Shown: piece after piece, positions 36,571 to 46,666 of the stretch
Position numbering within the stretch: the stretch's first letter is position 1
How the letters are laid out: each line of letters begins with the position of its first letter
Made by a program: the position numbers and the translations under genes
The notes under the pieces: model-generated
Database searches by the model: none
What the model saw: only the letters and a program-made list of their open reading frames with translations
What the model was told of the DNA's origin: nothing
Assembly: GCA_030148505.1 (NCBI GenBank)
Contig: JASBTI010000010.1
Coordinates: 38,648-102,647 of the forward strand
Direction of reading: 5' to 3'
Length of the DNA stretch: 64,000 nt
Source of the DNA: Rhodanobacter sp.
GTDB taxonomy: Bacteria; Pseudomonadota; Gammaproteobacteria; Xanthomonadales; Rhodanobacteraceae

Positions 36571-37407
36571 ATGCGCAAGAATATGAACTGGATGGTGCTC
36601 AGCGGCCTGTTGCTGATCGGCGTGCCGGTCGCCCACGCGACCGACCGCTTCAGCCTTGGCACTGGCGCGAACTACAGTAGCGGTAAATACGGCACCGCCA
36701 CGACCACCGACATCTGGTCGGTCCCGTTCACCGCCGCGTACCAGACCGACCGTTGGACTTTCAAACTCACCGTTCCCTATATCCGCATCCACGGCTCGGG
36801 CAACGTCATTCCCGGTACCGGTCCGGTCAACAACAGCAACCCGCTTGGGCGCGGTCTGGGTCATATACTGGGCGGCGGCGCCAATCAGGGTGGCAGTACA
36901 TCGACCACCACCGCTGCCACCACGGCCTCCGGTCTGGGCGATGTGGTGGCGTCGGCCGGATACACCTTGTTTTCCAGCGCCGATCGCAGCTTCGGTCTCG
37001 ATCTCACCGGCAAGGTGAAGTTCGGTACCGCCGACGTCAACAAGGGCCTGGGCACTGGCCAGAACGACTACGGTGTGTCGCTGGATACGTACAAGGTTAT
37101 GGGCCAATGGACACCGTTCGGCGGTGTCGGCTGGATGAATTACGGCAGCTCGCAATACATCAAACTCAAGAACGGCTTCAACGCCAATGCCGGCGTGGAC
37201 TACCGGGTTGCCAGCAGCGACAACGTGGGTATGTATTACTACTACCGCCAGCGGATCGCCGTCGGCGGTGCCGCCCAAAGCGAGCTCACCGCTTACTGGA
37301 ATCACAAGTTCAGTGACCGCTTCCGCTTGCAGAGCTATGCACTGGGCGGTATGACCAATGGCAGTCCCGACTGGGGTGCCGGCGCCTCGGTGAAGTACAG
37401 CTTCTGA
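36571..37407 (+). CDS. outer-membrane beta-barrel protein (transporter-like)
   Basis: A 278-residue exported barrel. The signal peptide MNWMVLSGLLLIGVPVAHA (after MRKN) is followed by alternating amphipathic strands (RFSLGTGANYSSGKYG, DIWSVPFTAAYQTDRWTFKLTVPYIRI, MYYYYRQRIAV). The final strand ends GAGASVKYSF with terminal phenylalanine, the outer-membrane insertion signal. An insertion rich in Gly, Ser and Thr (about 85-115) suggests a large loop. It resembles the phenol-degradation-type transporter barrels, but the substrate is unknown. I infer that it exports or anchors the two preceding secreted proteins. The ATG at 36571 starts the signal peptide. A strong terminator follows. Confidence 0.8.
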   Translation: MRKNMNWMVLSGLLLIGVPVAHATDRFSLGTGANYSSGKYGTATTTDIWSVPFTAAYQTDRWTFKLTVPYIRIHGSGNVIPGTGPVNNSNPLGRGLGHILGGGANQGGSTSTTTAATTASGLGDVVASAGYTLFSSADRSFGLDLTGKVKFGTADVNKGLGTGQNDYGVSLDTYKVMGQWTPFGGVGWMNYGSSQYIKLKNGFNANAGVDYRVASSDNVGMYYYYRQRIAVGGAAQSELTAYWNHKFSDRFRLQSYALGGMTNGSPDWGAGASVKYSF

Positions 37408-37408
37408 T

Positions 37409-37447
37409 CAAACGAACCCCCCGCACCGGATGCGGGGGGTTCGTTTG
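37409..37447. terminator. strong intrinsic terminator after the barrel gene
   Basis: A perfect 17-bp inverted repeat (37409-37425 with 37431-37447, CCGGA loop), starting just after the stop codon. The stem has A-rich and T-rich ends, so it could act on both strands. Confidence 0.9.
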
Positions 37448-37611
37448 CAAGCATGATCTGGATACCCGGTAAGCGCTTGTCCGTGAACGCGGGCGGCTAT
37501 GGCTTCGCTCGAGGTGCCATGGCAGTACCGGTGGTTTCTCCTGCTGCTGCCTTGCTGGGGCCTCCGGAGTATCTTCAGCACCTTCGTCGTCAGTTTAGTC
37601 GCAGGTGCCCC

Positions 37612-40600
37612 ATGTCGATCCGCCATTCTTTCCGTCACGTTGTCCTGGTAGCGGCCTTGTTGCTGATGGCCAGCGGGCCGCTAGCGGCGACTGAAGCACC
37701 GATCCCTGACGGTGTCACCGGGGCGCTGGAGTGGCGTCTGGTCGGGCCGTTTCGCGGCGGCTGGGCGACGATGGCGGCAGGTGTGCCGACGCAGCCGGAT
37801 ACGTTCTATATCGGGACCGCCGGTGGTGGGGTGTGGAAGAGCGACGATGCGGGACGTACCTGGCGGTCGCTGTTCGACCGCCAGCCGGCGTCGGCGGTGG
37901 GGGCGCTGGCGGTGGCGCCGTCCGATCCCGACGTGATCTATGTCGGCACCGGCCAGGTCGCGGCGCGCTATGACATCGGTGCCGGCAACGGCGTGTACCG
38001 CTCGGCGGACGGCGGCAAGCACTGGCAACACATGGGGCTGGACGACAGCCGGCATATCGGCAAGATCCTGGTCGACCCACAGCATCCGGACACGCTGCTG
38101 GTCGGGGCACTCGGCCACTATTTCGGGCCGAACCATGAACGGGGAGTATTCCGTTCCACCGATGGCGGAAAACACTGGCAGCAGACCTTGTTCATCAATG
38201 CCGATACCGGCATCGTCGACATGGCGGCCGACCCGTCCAACCCGAAGATTGTCTATGCGGCGGCGTGGCAGGTGCGCAATTACCCGTGGCTGTCGTATTT
38301 CCAGCCCAATGCCGGGCCCGGCAGCGGGTTGTATCGTTCCAGCGATGGCGGCATCAGCTGGAAGCGCCTCAGCGGACATGGCTGGCCGAGCGGTTCGCTG
38401 GCGCGCATCGGCATCGCAGTGGCCAGCGGTGGCCGCGTCTACGCATTGGTGGGCGACGCGGCCTCGCCGAAGCAGAGCGGCCTGTACCGCTCCGACGATG
38501 GCGGCGCAACATGGCGAGCGACCAGTCATGCAGGCTGGCTGGCCAATGATTACTTCAGCCGGATCACCGTCGATCCCACCGACCGCGATCGACTCTATGC
38601 GGCCGGGCGGTCGATTCGCCGCTCGGACGACGGCGGAAAAACCTGGCATATCTTCAAGGGCGCCCCGGGCGGCGACGACTACCACTATCTGTGGATCAAC
38701 CCGCAAGCTCCCCGGCGGATGATCACCGCCAGCGACCAGGGCGCGGTAGTCACGCTCAACGGTGGACAGACTTGGGGCAGCTGGTACAACCAGCCGACCG
38801 GGCAGTTCTACCATCTCGGTGCCGACAACCGGTTCCCGTACTGGATCTACTCGGGGCAGCAGGACTCCGGCACCGTCGGCATCGCCAGCCGCAGCGACTA
38901 CGGTTCGATCTCCTACCGTGACTGGCGACCGGTCGGCGGCGACGAGCGCGATTACGACCTGCCCGATCCGGCGGACCCGAACATCGTGTTCGGGTCCGGC
39001 CTCGGTGGTCGCGTGTCGCGCTGGAATCGCCAGACCGGCGTGGTGCAGAACGTCACGCCATGGCCGGTCAACAGCTATGGCGAGCGACCTAGCGACTTCA
39101 AATACCACTACACCTGGATCACCCCGATCGCGTTCGCGGCCAAGCCGCCGTATGCCTTGTACATGGGCGCGCAGGTGTTGTTCCGCACTACCGACCAGGG
39201 CGAGCACTGGGACGTGATCAGCCCCAGCTTGAACGGCAAGCTGGCGGGAGCGACGCATTGCGACGGCAACCCCACGCCCGCCGAGGCCAAGGCCTGCGGC
39301 TATGGCGTGATCTACACCATTGCGCCGTCGCCGCGCGACAACAATGAGATCTGGGCCGGTACCGACGACGGGCTGATCCAGCTCACCCGTGATGGCGGTA
39401 AGCACTGGCGCAACGTCACCCCGAAGGGTATTCCCGCATGGGCCAAGATCAGCACGCTGGATGTATCGGCGCTGCAGCCGGGCACCGCTTATGCCGCGGT
39501 GGACACGCACCGGCAGGATCAATTTCACCCGCAGGTATGGCGCACGCATGACTACGGCGTTCACTGGACCAGCATCGCGTCGAACTTGCCGCAACACAGT
39601 TTCGTCGACGTGGTACGCGCGGACCCGAAGCGGGCAGGGCTGCTGTATGCGGGCACCGACCGCGGCGTGTTTGTGTCGTTCGATGACGGTGACCACTGGC
39701 AATCGCTGCAACGCAACTTGCCGACCGCCTGGGTCCGCGACTTGCTGGTGCACGGCAACGATTTGATCGCGGCCACCCAGGGGCGGGCGATCTGGGTGCT
39801 CGACGATGTCACGCCGTTGCGCCAGGTGACGGCCGCGATCGCCAGGGCGCCCGTGTATCTGTATACGCCGGCACCAGCGGTGCGGGTGCGCGCCAACGAG
39901 AACAAGGACACGCCGCTGCCGCCGGAGACGCCGCTAGGGCAGAATCCGCCCGCCGGCGCGATCATCGATTACCGTCTGGCCGCTGCCGCGAAGGGACCGG
40001 TGACCCTGGATATTCTGGACAGCCATGGCCAGCTGGTGCGGCATTTTGCCAGTGACGCGAAGCCGCTCGAACGCGACGCCAACCGCTATTTCGCCAAGGG
40101 CTGGTTGCGCCCTGGTGCGCCGCTGTCGGCGGCGGCTGGCGCGCATCGCTTTGTGTGGAATCTGCACTACCCGCGTCCGCAGGCGCTGAAGTATGGCTAC
40201 AGCATCGCGGCGACCTGGGATTCGGACACGCCGCTCACGCCCGAGGGGCCGCTGGCGTTGCCGGGGACCTATCAGGTGGTACTGCATGTCGACGGCAAGT
40301 CGTATCGGGCGCCGCTGCAGCTGACCATGGATCCGCGGGTGAAACTCGACCGCCCCGCGCTGATCGCCGGGCTGGCCTTCTCGCGTAATCTCGGCGCCAC
40401 CTTGCTGCAGCTGTGGCAGGACGACGGCCAGGTGCAGGCAGTCCGCCAGCAGCTCGCTGCGCTGGATCGGAAACTGGCCGGCAGTGAGGCGAACAAGCGG
40501 TTGCGAGACGCCGTCGAGGCTTTGCGCCACAAGACCGACCCACTGGTCACCGGCAGCGGCGAAAAGAGCTTCAACCTGGCGGCGATGAACGACGCGCTGA

Positions 40601-40809
40601 CCGGGATCGCCACCGATGTCGAAGGTTCCGACCGCGCGCCGACCGACGGCCAGCGGCAAGCGTACGCGGAGTATCGCTTGAACCTGGCGCTGGCGCAGCA
40701 GCAGTGGCAGGCAATCCAGAAGACCGATTTGGCGCCGCTCAACGAGCGGTTGCGTGCGGCCGGTCTTTCCAGTGTCACGGTGCCGCCGGTCAGGGATGCA
40801 GCGAATTGA
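37612..40809 (+). CDS. secreted VPS10/sortilin-like BNR-repeat protein (paralogue 2)
   Basis: A 1065-residue exported propeller protein. The signal peptide is MSIRHSFRHVVLVAALLLMASGPLAA; the long upstream extension in frame is unlikely. Asp boxes run along the first 700 residues (SDDAGRTW, SADGGKHW, STDGGKHW, SSDGGISW, SDDGGATW, SDDGGKTW, TTDQGEHW, TRDGGKHW and others). It matches paralogue 1 over most of its length, from the EWRLVGPFRGG opening to the C-terminal region after LAPA. Compared with paralogue 1 it has inserted segments around THCDGNPTPAEAKACGYG. Function is unknown; binding or hydrolysis of surface polymers is a guess. Confidence 0.9.
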   Translation: MSIRHSFRHVVLVAALLLMASGPLAATEAPIPDGVTGALEWRLVGPFRGGWATMAAGVPTQPDTFYIGTAGGGVWKSDDAGRTWRSLFDRQPASAVGALAVAPSDPDVIYVGTGQVAARYDIGAGNGVYRSADGGKHWQHMGLDDSRHIGKILVDPQHPDTLLVGALGHYFGPNHERGVFRSTDGGKHWQQTLFINADTGIVDMAADPSNPKIVYAAAWQVRNYPWLSYFQPNAGPGSGLYRSSDGGISWKRLSGHGWPSGSLARIGIAVASGGRVYALVGDAASPKQSGLYRSDDGGATWRATSHAGWLANDYFSRITVDPTDRDRLYAAGRSIRRSDDGGKTWHIFKGAPGGDDYHYLWINPQAPRRMITASDQGAVVTLNGGQTWGSWYNQPTGQFYHLGADNRFPYWIYSGQQDSGTVGIASRSDYGSISYRDWRPVGGDERDYDLPDPADPNIVFGSGLGGRVSRWNRQTGVVQNVTPWPVNSYGERPSDFKYHYTWITPIAFAAKPPYALYMGAQVLFRTTDQGEHWDVISPSLNGKLAGATHCDGNPTPAEAKACGYGVIYTIAPSPRDNNEIWAGTDDGLIQLTRDGGKHWRNVTPKGIPAWAKISTLDVSALQPGTAYAAVDTHRQDQFHPQVWRTHDYGVHWTSIASNLPQHSFVDVVRADPKRAGLLYAGTDRGVFVSFDDGDHWQSLQRNLPTAWVRDLLVHGNDLIAATQGRAIWVLDDVTPLRQVTAAIARAPVYLYTPAPAVRVRANENKDTPLPPETPLGQNPPAGAIIDYRLAAAAKGPVTLDILDSHGQLVRHFASDAKPLERDANRYFAKGWLRPGAPLSAAAGAHRFVWNLHYPRPQALKYGYSIAATWDSDTPLTPEGPLALPGTYQVVLHVDGKSYRAPLQLTMDPRVKLDRPALIAGLAFSRNLGATLLQLWQDDGQVQAVRQQLAALDRKLAGSEANKRLRDAVEALRHKTDPLVTGSGEKSFNLAAMNDALTGIATDVEGSDRAPTDGQRQAYAEYRLNLALAQQQWQAIQKTDLAPLNERLRAAGLSSVTVPPVRDAAN

Positions 40810-40935
40810 GCGGGCGTTTGGACGTCTGTAACGCCAACGCATGTATTCTTGCAGTCTGCTGCAGCTCGCCTCGGTATCTCCGCTTGTCGGGCTAGCTGCT
40901 GATTCACTCACCGGATAAACAGGTAAAACCCGCGC

Positions 40936-41759
<824 letters not shown>

Positions 41760-41763
<4 letters not shown>

Positions 41764-42116
41764 GTGCCATCCTCTATGGTCTGGCCAATTGCGATACCTG
41801 CCGCAAGGCACGAAACTGGCTGGGCCGCTTCGAGGTGGCCAACACCTTCATCGATTACCGCGCCCATCCGGTGCCGGCCGATGTCCTGAAGCAGTGGGCA
41901 CAGCAGCTCGGTGGCTGGGAGAAGCTAATCAACAAGTCCTCGACCACCTGGCGCAACCTGCTGCCGCAGCGCAAGAACCCGGGTAGCGATCCGGAGTGGA
42001 CGCTGCTGCTGAAGGAATACCCGGCGCTGATCCGCCGTCCGGTGGTGGTGCTGGCTGATGGTTCGGTCAGCGTCGGCTTCAGCGACAACGGCTTCAAGAA
42101 GCTGTTCGGCCGGTAA
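41760..42116 (+). CDS. ArsC/Spx family protein (YffB-like)
   Basis: A 118-residue thioredoxin-fold protein of the ArsC/YffB group. It begins [16 protein letters not shown] with a CxxC pair near residue 11 and has the typical [14 protein letters not shown] and VGFSD segments. YffB proteins lack proven arsenate reductase activity and may use glutathione. It overlaps dapD by four bases; a YffB gene next to dapE or dapD is common in proteobacteria, but the reason is unknown. Confidence 0.9.
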
Positions 42117-42123
42117 ACGTGCG

Positions 42124-42609
42124 ATGAAGGTCCTGGTCTTCGGCAACTCCGGCTCCGGCAAAAGTACCTATGCCAGGGCGCTGGCCCACCGCCACGGGCT
42201 TACCCACCTCGATCTCGACACGATTGTGTGGGAGCCGGGACAGGTGGCGGTGCAGCGGCCAGCTGATGCGATCGCCGCGTCACTGCAGACGTTCATCGAA
42301 ACCAGCCCGGCGTGGGTCATCGAAGGCTGCTACGGTGAGCTGGTGGAGAGCGCGGCCCTACAGTGCAGCGAGCTGGTGTTCCTCAATCCCGGTGTGGAAA
42401 CCTGTGTTGCCAACAACGCGCGACGACCGTGGGAGCCGCACAAATATGCCTCCCCCGCAGAGCAGGAGGGCATGCTGGATAACCTGCAGCGCTGGGTGGC
42501 CGACTATTACCGGCGCGATGACGCGTGGTCGTACCGGCGGCATCGACAGATTTTCGATAACCACGCGGGCGCAAAAACCGAATACCTTGCAGCGCCGCTG
42601 CCTACCTGA
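42124..42609 (+). CDS. P-loop NTPase, adenylate/shikimate kinase-like
   Basis: A 161-residue small kinase-like protein opening [20 protein letters not shown] with a Walker A motif. [10 protein letters not shown] follows, then [26 protein letters not shown] in the Walker B region. The form resembles the FlaR/topology-modulation group annotated as adenylate kinase-like, whose substrates are unknown. It begins seven bases after the ArsC-like gene and ends 13 bases before dapE, so it is in the operon, but a role in lysine synthesis is not evident. Confidence 0.85.
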   Translation: MKVLVFGNSGSGKSTYARALAHRHGLTHLDLDTIVWEPGQVAVQRPADAIAASLQTFIETSPAWVIEGCYGELVESAALQCSELVFLNPGVETCVANNARRPWEPHKYASPAEQEGMLDNLQRWVADYYRRDDAWSYRRHRQIFDNHAGAKTEYLAAPLPT

Positions 42610-42622
42610 GACAGATTCCGCC

Positions 42623-43768
42623 ATGTCCGATGTGCTTGAGCTCACCTGTGACCTGATTCGCCGCCGTTCGGTGACCCCCGACGATGCCGGATGCCTGCCC
42701 TTGATCGCCGAGCGTCTGGCGCGCGCCGGTTTTCAGATCGAGCACTTGCGCTACGGTGCGGTCGACAACCTGTGGGCGACCCATGGCCCGCGCGATGCGA
42801 CGGGAGACCACCCCACCCTGGCCTTGCTGGGTCACACCGACGTGGTGCCCAGTGGGCCCGAGGCCAGCTGGCAGAGTCCGCCGTTCGAGCCGACCCTTCG
42901 TGATGGCTGTCTATACGGCCGCGGCGCGGCGGACATGAAGGGCTCGGTAGCGGCGATGGTGGTGGCGCTGGAGCGTTTCGTGGCGGCTCATCCGGATCAT
43001 CGGGGACGGGTCGGCCTGCTGCTGACCAGCGACGAAGAGGGCGTGGCGATCGACGGCGTGCGCAAGGTGGTGGAGCACTTCCGTGGTCGGGGCGAGCAGA
43101 TCGACTGGTGCGTGGTCGGTGAGCCGGCGGCAAAAGCACGACTCGGCGATCTGATCCGGGTCGGTCGCCGCGGCTCGCTGTCGGCGACGCTCACCGTACG
43201 TGGCGTGCAGGGACATGTCGCCTATCCGGACAAGGCGCTGAATCCCATCCATGTGTTTGCGCCGGCGCTGGCGGAACTGGTGGCCGAGCACTGGGATGAT
43301 GGCAACGCCGACTTTCCGCCGACTTCGCTGCAGGTCTCCAACCTGCACGCAGGTACCGGCGCCAACAATGTGATTCCGGGCGAGCTGCAGGCCTTGTTCA
43401 ATTTTCGCTTCAGCACGGCCAGTCGCGCCGAGGACCTGCGGGAACGTGCCGAGGCGATCCTACGAAAGCATGGCCTGGATTTCCTTGTCGACTGGCAGCT
43501 TTCCGGCGAACCTTTCCTGACGCCGCCGGGCGGATTGCTGCGCGAGACCGTGGTCGCCGTGTGCCGCGAGCTGTGCGGCATCGAACCGGAGCAAAGTACT
43601 GGCGGCGGCACGTCCGACGGTCGTTTTGTGGCCTTGCTCGGTACCGAAGTGGTCGAGCTCGGACCGGTCAACGCCACCATCCACAAGGTGGATGAGTGCG
43701 TAGCCGTGGAGGATCTCGAAGCCCTTCCTGCGCTGTATTGCGCGGTTTGCGAACGGTTGCTGGGGTAG
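42623..43768 (+). CDS. dapE: succinyl-diaminopimelate desuccinylase
   Basis: DapE, the zinc hydrolase that releases succinate from N-succinyl-LL-diaminopimelate. The 381 residues match the family. Metal-binding and catalytic stretches are visible: [12 protein letters not shown] (first His and Asp), [14 protein letters not shown] (shared Asp), [12 protein letters not shown] (catalytic Glu then metal Glu), and [11 protein letters not shown] with the last histidine in NATIHKVDE. It converges on pelG with only 25 bases between stops and no clear terminator. Confidence 0.97.
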   Translation: MSDVLELTCDLIRRRSVTPDDAGCLPLIAERLARAGFQIEHLRYGAVDNLWATHGPRDATGDHPTLALLGHTDVVPSGPEASWQSPPFEPTLRDGCLYGRGAADMKGSVAAMVVALERFVAAHPDHRGRVGLLLTSDEEGVAIDGVRKVVEHFRGRGEQIDWCVVGEPAAKARLGDLIRVGRRGSLSATLTVRGVQGHVAYPDKALNPIHVFAPALAELVAEHWDDGNADFPPTSLQVSNLHAGTGANNVIPGELQALFNFRFSTASRAEDLRERAEAILRKHGLDFLVDWQLSGEPFLTPPGGLLRETVVAVCRELCGIEPEQSTGGGTSDGRFVALLGTEVVELGPVNATIHKVDECVAVEDLEALPALYCAVCERLLG

Positions 43769-43793
43769 CCCGCGGCGGCACGAAACGGCACGC

Positions 43794-45167
43794 TCAACGC
43801 GTATGCATGAAGGTCTCGAAGTTCAGTCGCTGCAGCCGGCGGTTGACCAGCGGCAGGGCGACCATCGTGGCAATCAACATGCCGGCGGCAAAGCCGTAAC
43901 CGTAGTAATAGGGACCAAGCCGGATACTGACGTACGAGCATCCCGCATTGGCGACCAGCATCACGGCGGTGATCAGCACGGTTTCGCGCAGGTCGTCGAG
44001 GTAGAACAGGATGTTCAGCGCGGCCATCACCAGCAGCTGAAGCATTACCCCGACCGAGATGATCGCCAGCTGACCGCTGTACAAGACCGAGATGTTCAAC
44101 GCCGGCAGGATGGTGCGGGCGAACGCAATCAGCACCAGCAAGGCCAGACCCTGGGTGCCGAGGATGTCGCGAATGCCGTGGCGTGCCGATAGAACCATCT
44201 CGCGGCGCTGCTGTTCGATCGCTGCCAGCGTGCCGCCGCTGCGTACCAGGGTGAAATAGCGATCGTAGGCGTGCACGAAATCGACTTCCATGCGCAGCAG
44301 GAACACTGCCATCCCCGGCACAATGGTGAGGTAGGCGAGAAAGGTCGGGGTGTCGTAGATCACCGAACTCTGCAACACGCCGATGATGCGATGGCCGGTT
44401 TCCGGTGCCAGCCAGAAAATGAATTTGTCGACCCATACGCCGGCATTGAAAAGGATGCCGGCCGGAATCAGCCACAGACGGCTTTTCTGGTTGCGGAAAA
44501 AATCCAGGTCGACCAGCTGGGTCGGCGGGTATTCCTTCCAGATCAGTCGCGCCATGCCCAGCACCAGCACCAACTGGCCAACCACGAAGCCGGTCAGCAG
44601 GCCTTCCATGCCAAACGGCCTCAGCCACAGCGCCAGCAGTACGACGCTGCCATAGCCGGCAGCGTAGATCATCAGCACCGCACGGAACTGCTTCAAGCCA
44701 GACAGCAGCACGGTCAGTATCCAGACCATACACAGCAGCATGAAGCCGCTGATCATCAGCAGTCGATAGGCCGCCGAGGTACCGGGAAACAGCATCAACA
44801 TGGCTGTACTGACCAGCACGCTGGCCGGTAGCAGGAGCACCAGCAGCGCTCCGGTCAGATTCGGTACCACGCACTCCGGTCGCCGCTCGAACAAACGGTC
44901 AGCGACATAACGGGTGTAGATCAGCTGAAAGCCGCCGGTATAGATCAGTGACAGTGCGATCAGCCAGGTCACACTGACCTGGAACTGGGTGATTTGCACG
45001 GACGGAATCACGAAACCGATGCTCAGCATGCCGAGCATCAGAATCGCCGCGATCGATAGTACCCATGGTCCGCTGCTGACGATGCCCGCGTAGGCATAGG
45101 CGCGCAGTAGCCCGAGATAGGTCTCGCTACGGCTGAGCCGCCTGAGTTCGAAGCCGATGCCCGCCAT
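43794..45167 (-). CDS. pelG: Pel exopolysaccharide inner-membrane flippase-like protein PelG
   Basis: PelG is the Wzx/MATE-like multi-pass inner-membrane protein of Pel export and, with PelD, PelE and PelF, forms the synthase complex. The 457 residues (456 in Pseudomonas aeruginosa) open with the diagnostic MAGIGFELRRLSRSETYLGLLRAYAYAGIVSSGPWVLSI and contain about 12 membrane segments. It is the last gene of the minus-strand operon. Its ATG shares one base with the pelF stop (TGATG). Confidence 0.96.
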   Translation of the reverse strand: MAGIGFELRRLSRSETYLGLLRAYAYAGIVSSGPWVLSIAAILMLGMLSIGFVIPSVQITQFQVSVTWLIALSLIYTGGFQLIYTRYVADRLFERRPECVVPNLTGALLVLLLPASVLVSTAMLMLFPGTSAAYRLLMISGFMLLCMVWILTVLLSGLKQFRAVLMIYAAGYGSVVLLALWLRPFGMEGLLTGFVVGQLVLVLGMARLIWKEYPPTQLVDLDFFRNQKSRLWLIPAGILFNAGVWVDKFIFWLAPETGHRIIGVLQSSVIYDTPTFLAYLTIVPGMAVFLLRMEVDFVHAYDRYFTLVRSGGTLAAIEQQRREMVLSARHGIRDILGTQGLALLVLIAFARTILPALNISVLYSGQLAIISVGVMLQLLVMAALNILFYLDDLRETVLITAVMLVANAGCSYVSIRLGPYYYGYGFAAGMLIATMVALPLVNRRLQRLNFETFMHTR

Positions 45168-46666
45168 CAGCCGATCGTCTCGCGGAAGATCTGGTCGAAG
45201 GTCGCCAGCATGGTCAGTCGGTCGTAGCGGCGCTCGACGCGAGCAATCGCCGTTTGAGCCGCTTCGCGGTAGCGCTGCGGATCGCCGAGCAGCGACAGGA
45301 TATGCTTCGCCAGGCCGTCGGGGTCGGCGAGGCCAGCGACACCGCCTGCCGAACCCGGGACATCATCGTCGTTGCCACTGCCCTCGATCATCTCCCGGCA
45401 GGCGCCGACATCGGTGGTCACGGCGGGTATCCCAGCGGCAAAGCCCTCGAGCACCGATAGCGGCAGGCCTTCGCTGACCGAGCTGAGCACATTGACGCCG
45501 ACCTTGGGCAGAAGCTCTTCGACGCGGCAGAATCCCAGAAACTTTACCGTGTCCTCCAACCCCAATGACTGCACCAACTCCCGGCACTCGAGCACATAGG
45601 GAGGATCTTCCTCGGTGGGTCCGGCGATCCAGGCTTGCAGTTGCGGCAGGCTTTGTCGAGCAATCGCTGCCGCGCGGATGAAATTCTTGATGTCCTTGAT
45701 CGGCACCACCCGTCCGATCAGCACCATCACTTGCGGAACCGGTGCGTCCAGTGGTCGACGCCGGCTGGAGAAACGTGAGATCTCCACCCCGTTGGGGATG
45801 ATGCGGGTACGCGCCGCGTCCGCGCCATCGATCACCTGCTGGCGGCGCGCCCGCTCGAACAGGCTGATGATCGGGTTGGCCTTGTTGTATGACTGACGGC
45901 TCGCCGTTTCGAAAAATTTCACCCACAGCGAACGCATGTGGCTTATCTCAGCCTGGTCGGTTTGCAGGAAATTGCGTCGGTCGTGGATCCAGTCGGCGTT
46001 CATCATGTCGATCCGGCGCTCGCGGGTATAGATACCGTGTTCCATCAACACGAAAGGCGTGTTGCGCTCGTTTGCGAGCATGGCTCCGAGCAGTCCCGCG
46101 TAACCGGTCGATGGCGAAAAAAGCATGCGTGCGTGGGGCGCTTTGGCGGCGATTCTTCCGAGCAGCCAGAGTGGCGCATGCAGATTGCGCACAGTCCAGA
46201 AGTAGTCGACGAACGACTCAGCCAGTGCGGACGCTTCATAGCATTCGGTCAGGTAGTTCCAGGCACTTTGACTTTCAAGGAACATCCCATGGCCGACCGG
46301 GCATGCGGGATCGGAAAGCTCCCCACTGCTCGGCATCTCCGGCTGGCTGGTCTGCAACCTTTCGTGGAAGGCCGCGATGGTACGTTCCATGGCTGGGTTC
46401 GGACCGCGATCCTTGCGGTGTGTCCGCTTGGGCTCGTCCTGCCCCTTGTCGAACAGGAAGTGGCTCTGGACCTGAACTATGTTGGCGGGCAGCTCGTAGC
46501 GCCAGCCCTCATAGTCGTCCTCGCGCGAGCCCAGAAACACTACACCGAAGCGATAATGCTCGAGTCCACGGATGACTTCGTGCATCCACGACGATACGCC
46601 GCCCTTGATGTAGGGATAAGTGCCTTCGAGCAGCAGCAGAACATCGATGTCGGGGGCAGGCCTCAT
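45167..46666 (-). CDS. pelF: Pel exopolysaccharide glycosyltransferase PelF
   Basis: Cytoplasmic GT4-family transferase that polymerises Pel, a galactosamine/N-acetylgalactosamine-rich polymer, from UDP-sugars. The 499-residue protein has the N-terminal LLLEGTYPYIKGGVSSWMHEVIRGL signature. IIPNGVEISRF and the GT-B C-terminal donor site SEGLPLSVLEGFAAGIPAVTTDVGACREMI, with the E-x7-E pair, follow. I use the ATG at 46666, which overlaps the pelE stop (ATGA); alternatives up to 46681 and beyond are less likely. Confidence 0.96.
   Translation of the reverse strand: MRPAPDIDVLLLLEGTYPYIKGGVSSWMHEVIRGLEHYRFGVVFLGSREDDYEGWRYELPANIVQVQSHFLFDKGQDEPKRTHRKDRGPNPAMERTIAAFHERLQTSQPEMPSSGELSDPACPVGHGMFLESQSAWNYLTECYEASALAESFVDYFWTVRNLHAPLWLLGRIAAKAPHARMLFSPSTGYAGLLGAMLANERNTPFVLMEHGIYTRERRIDMMNADWIHDRRNFLQTDQAEISHMRSLWVKFFETASRQSYNKANPIISLFERARRQQVIDGADAARTRIIPNGVEISRFSSRRRPLDAPVPQVMVLIGRVVPIKDIKNFIRAAAIARQSLPQLQAWIAGPTEEDPPYVLECRELVQSLGLEDTVKFLGFCRVEELLPKVGVNVLSSVSEGLPLSVLEGFAAGIPAVTTDVGACREMIEGSGNDDDVPGSAGGVAGLADPDGLAKHILSLLGDPQRYREAAQTAIARVERRYDRLTMLATFDQIFRETIG

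Noticed and set aside
37681..39753. 690-codon open frame opposite the second VPS10-like gene
   Set aside because: Mirror case of the above; the sense strand has a signal peptide and clear repeats.
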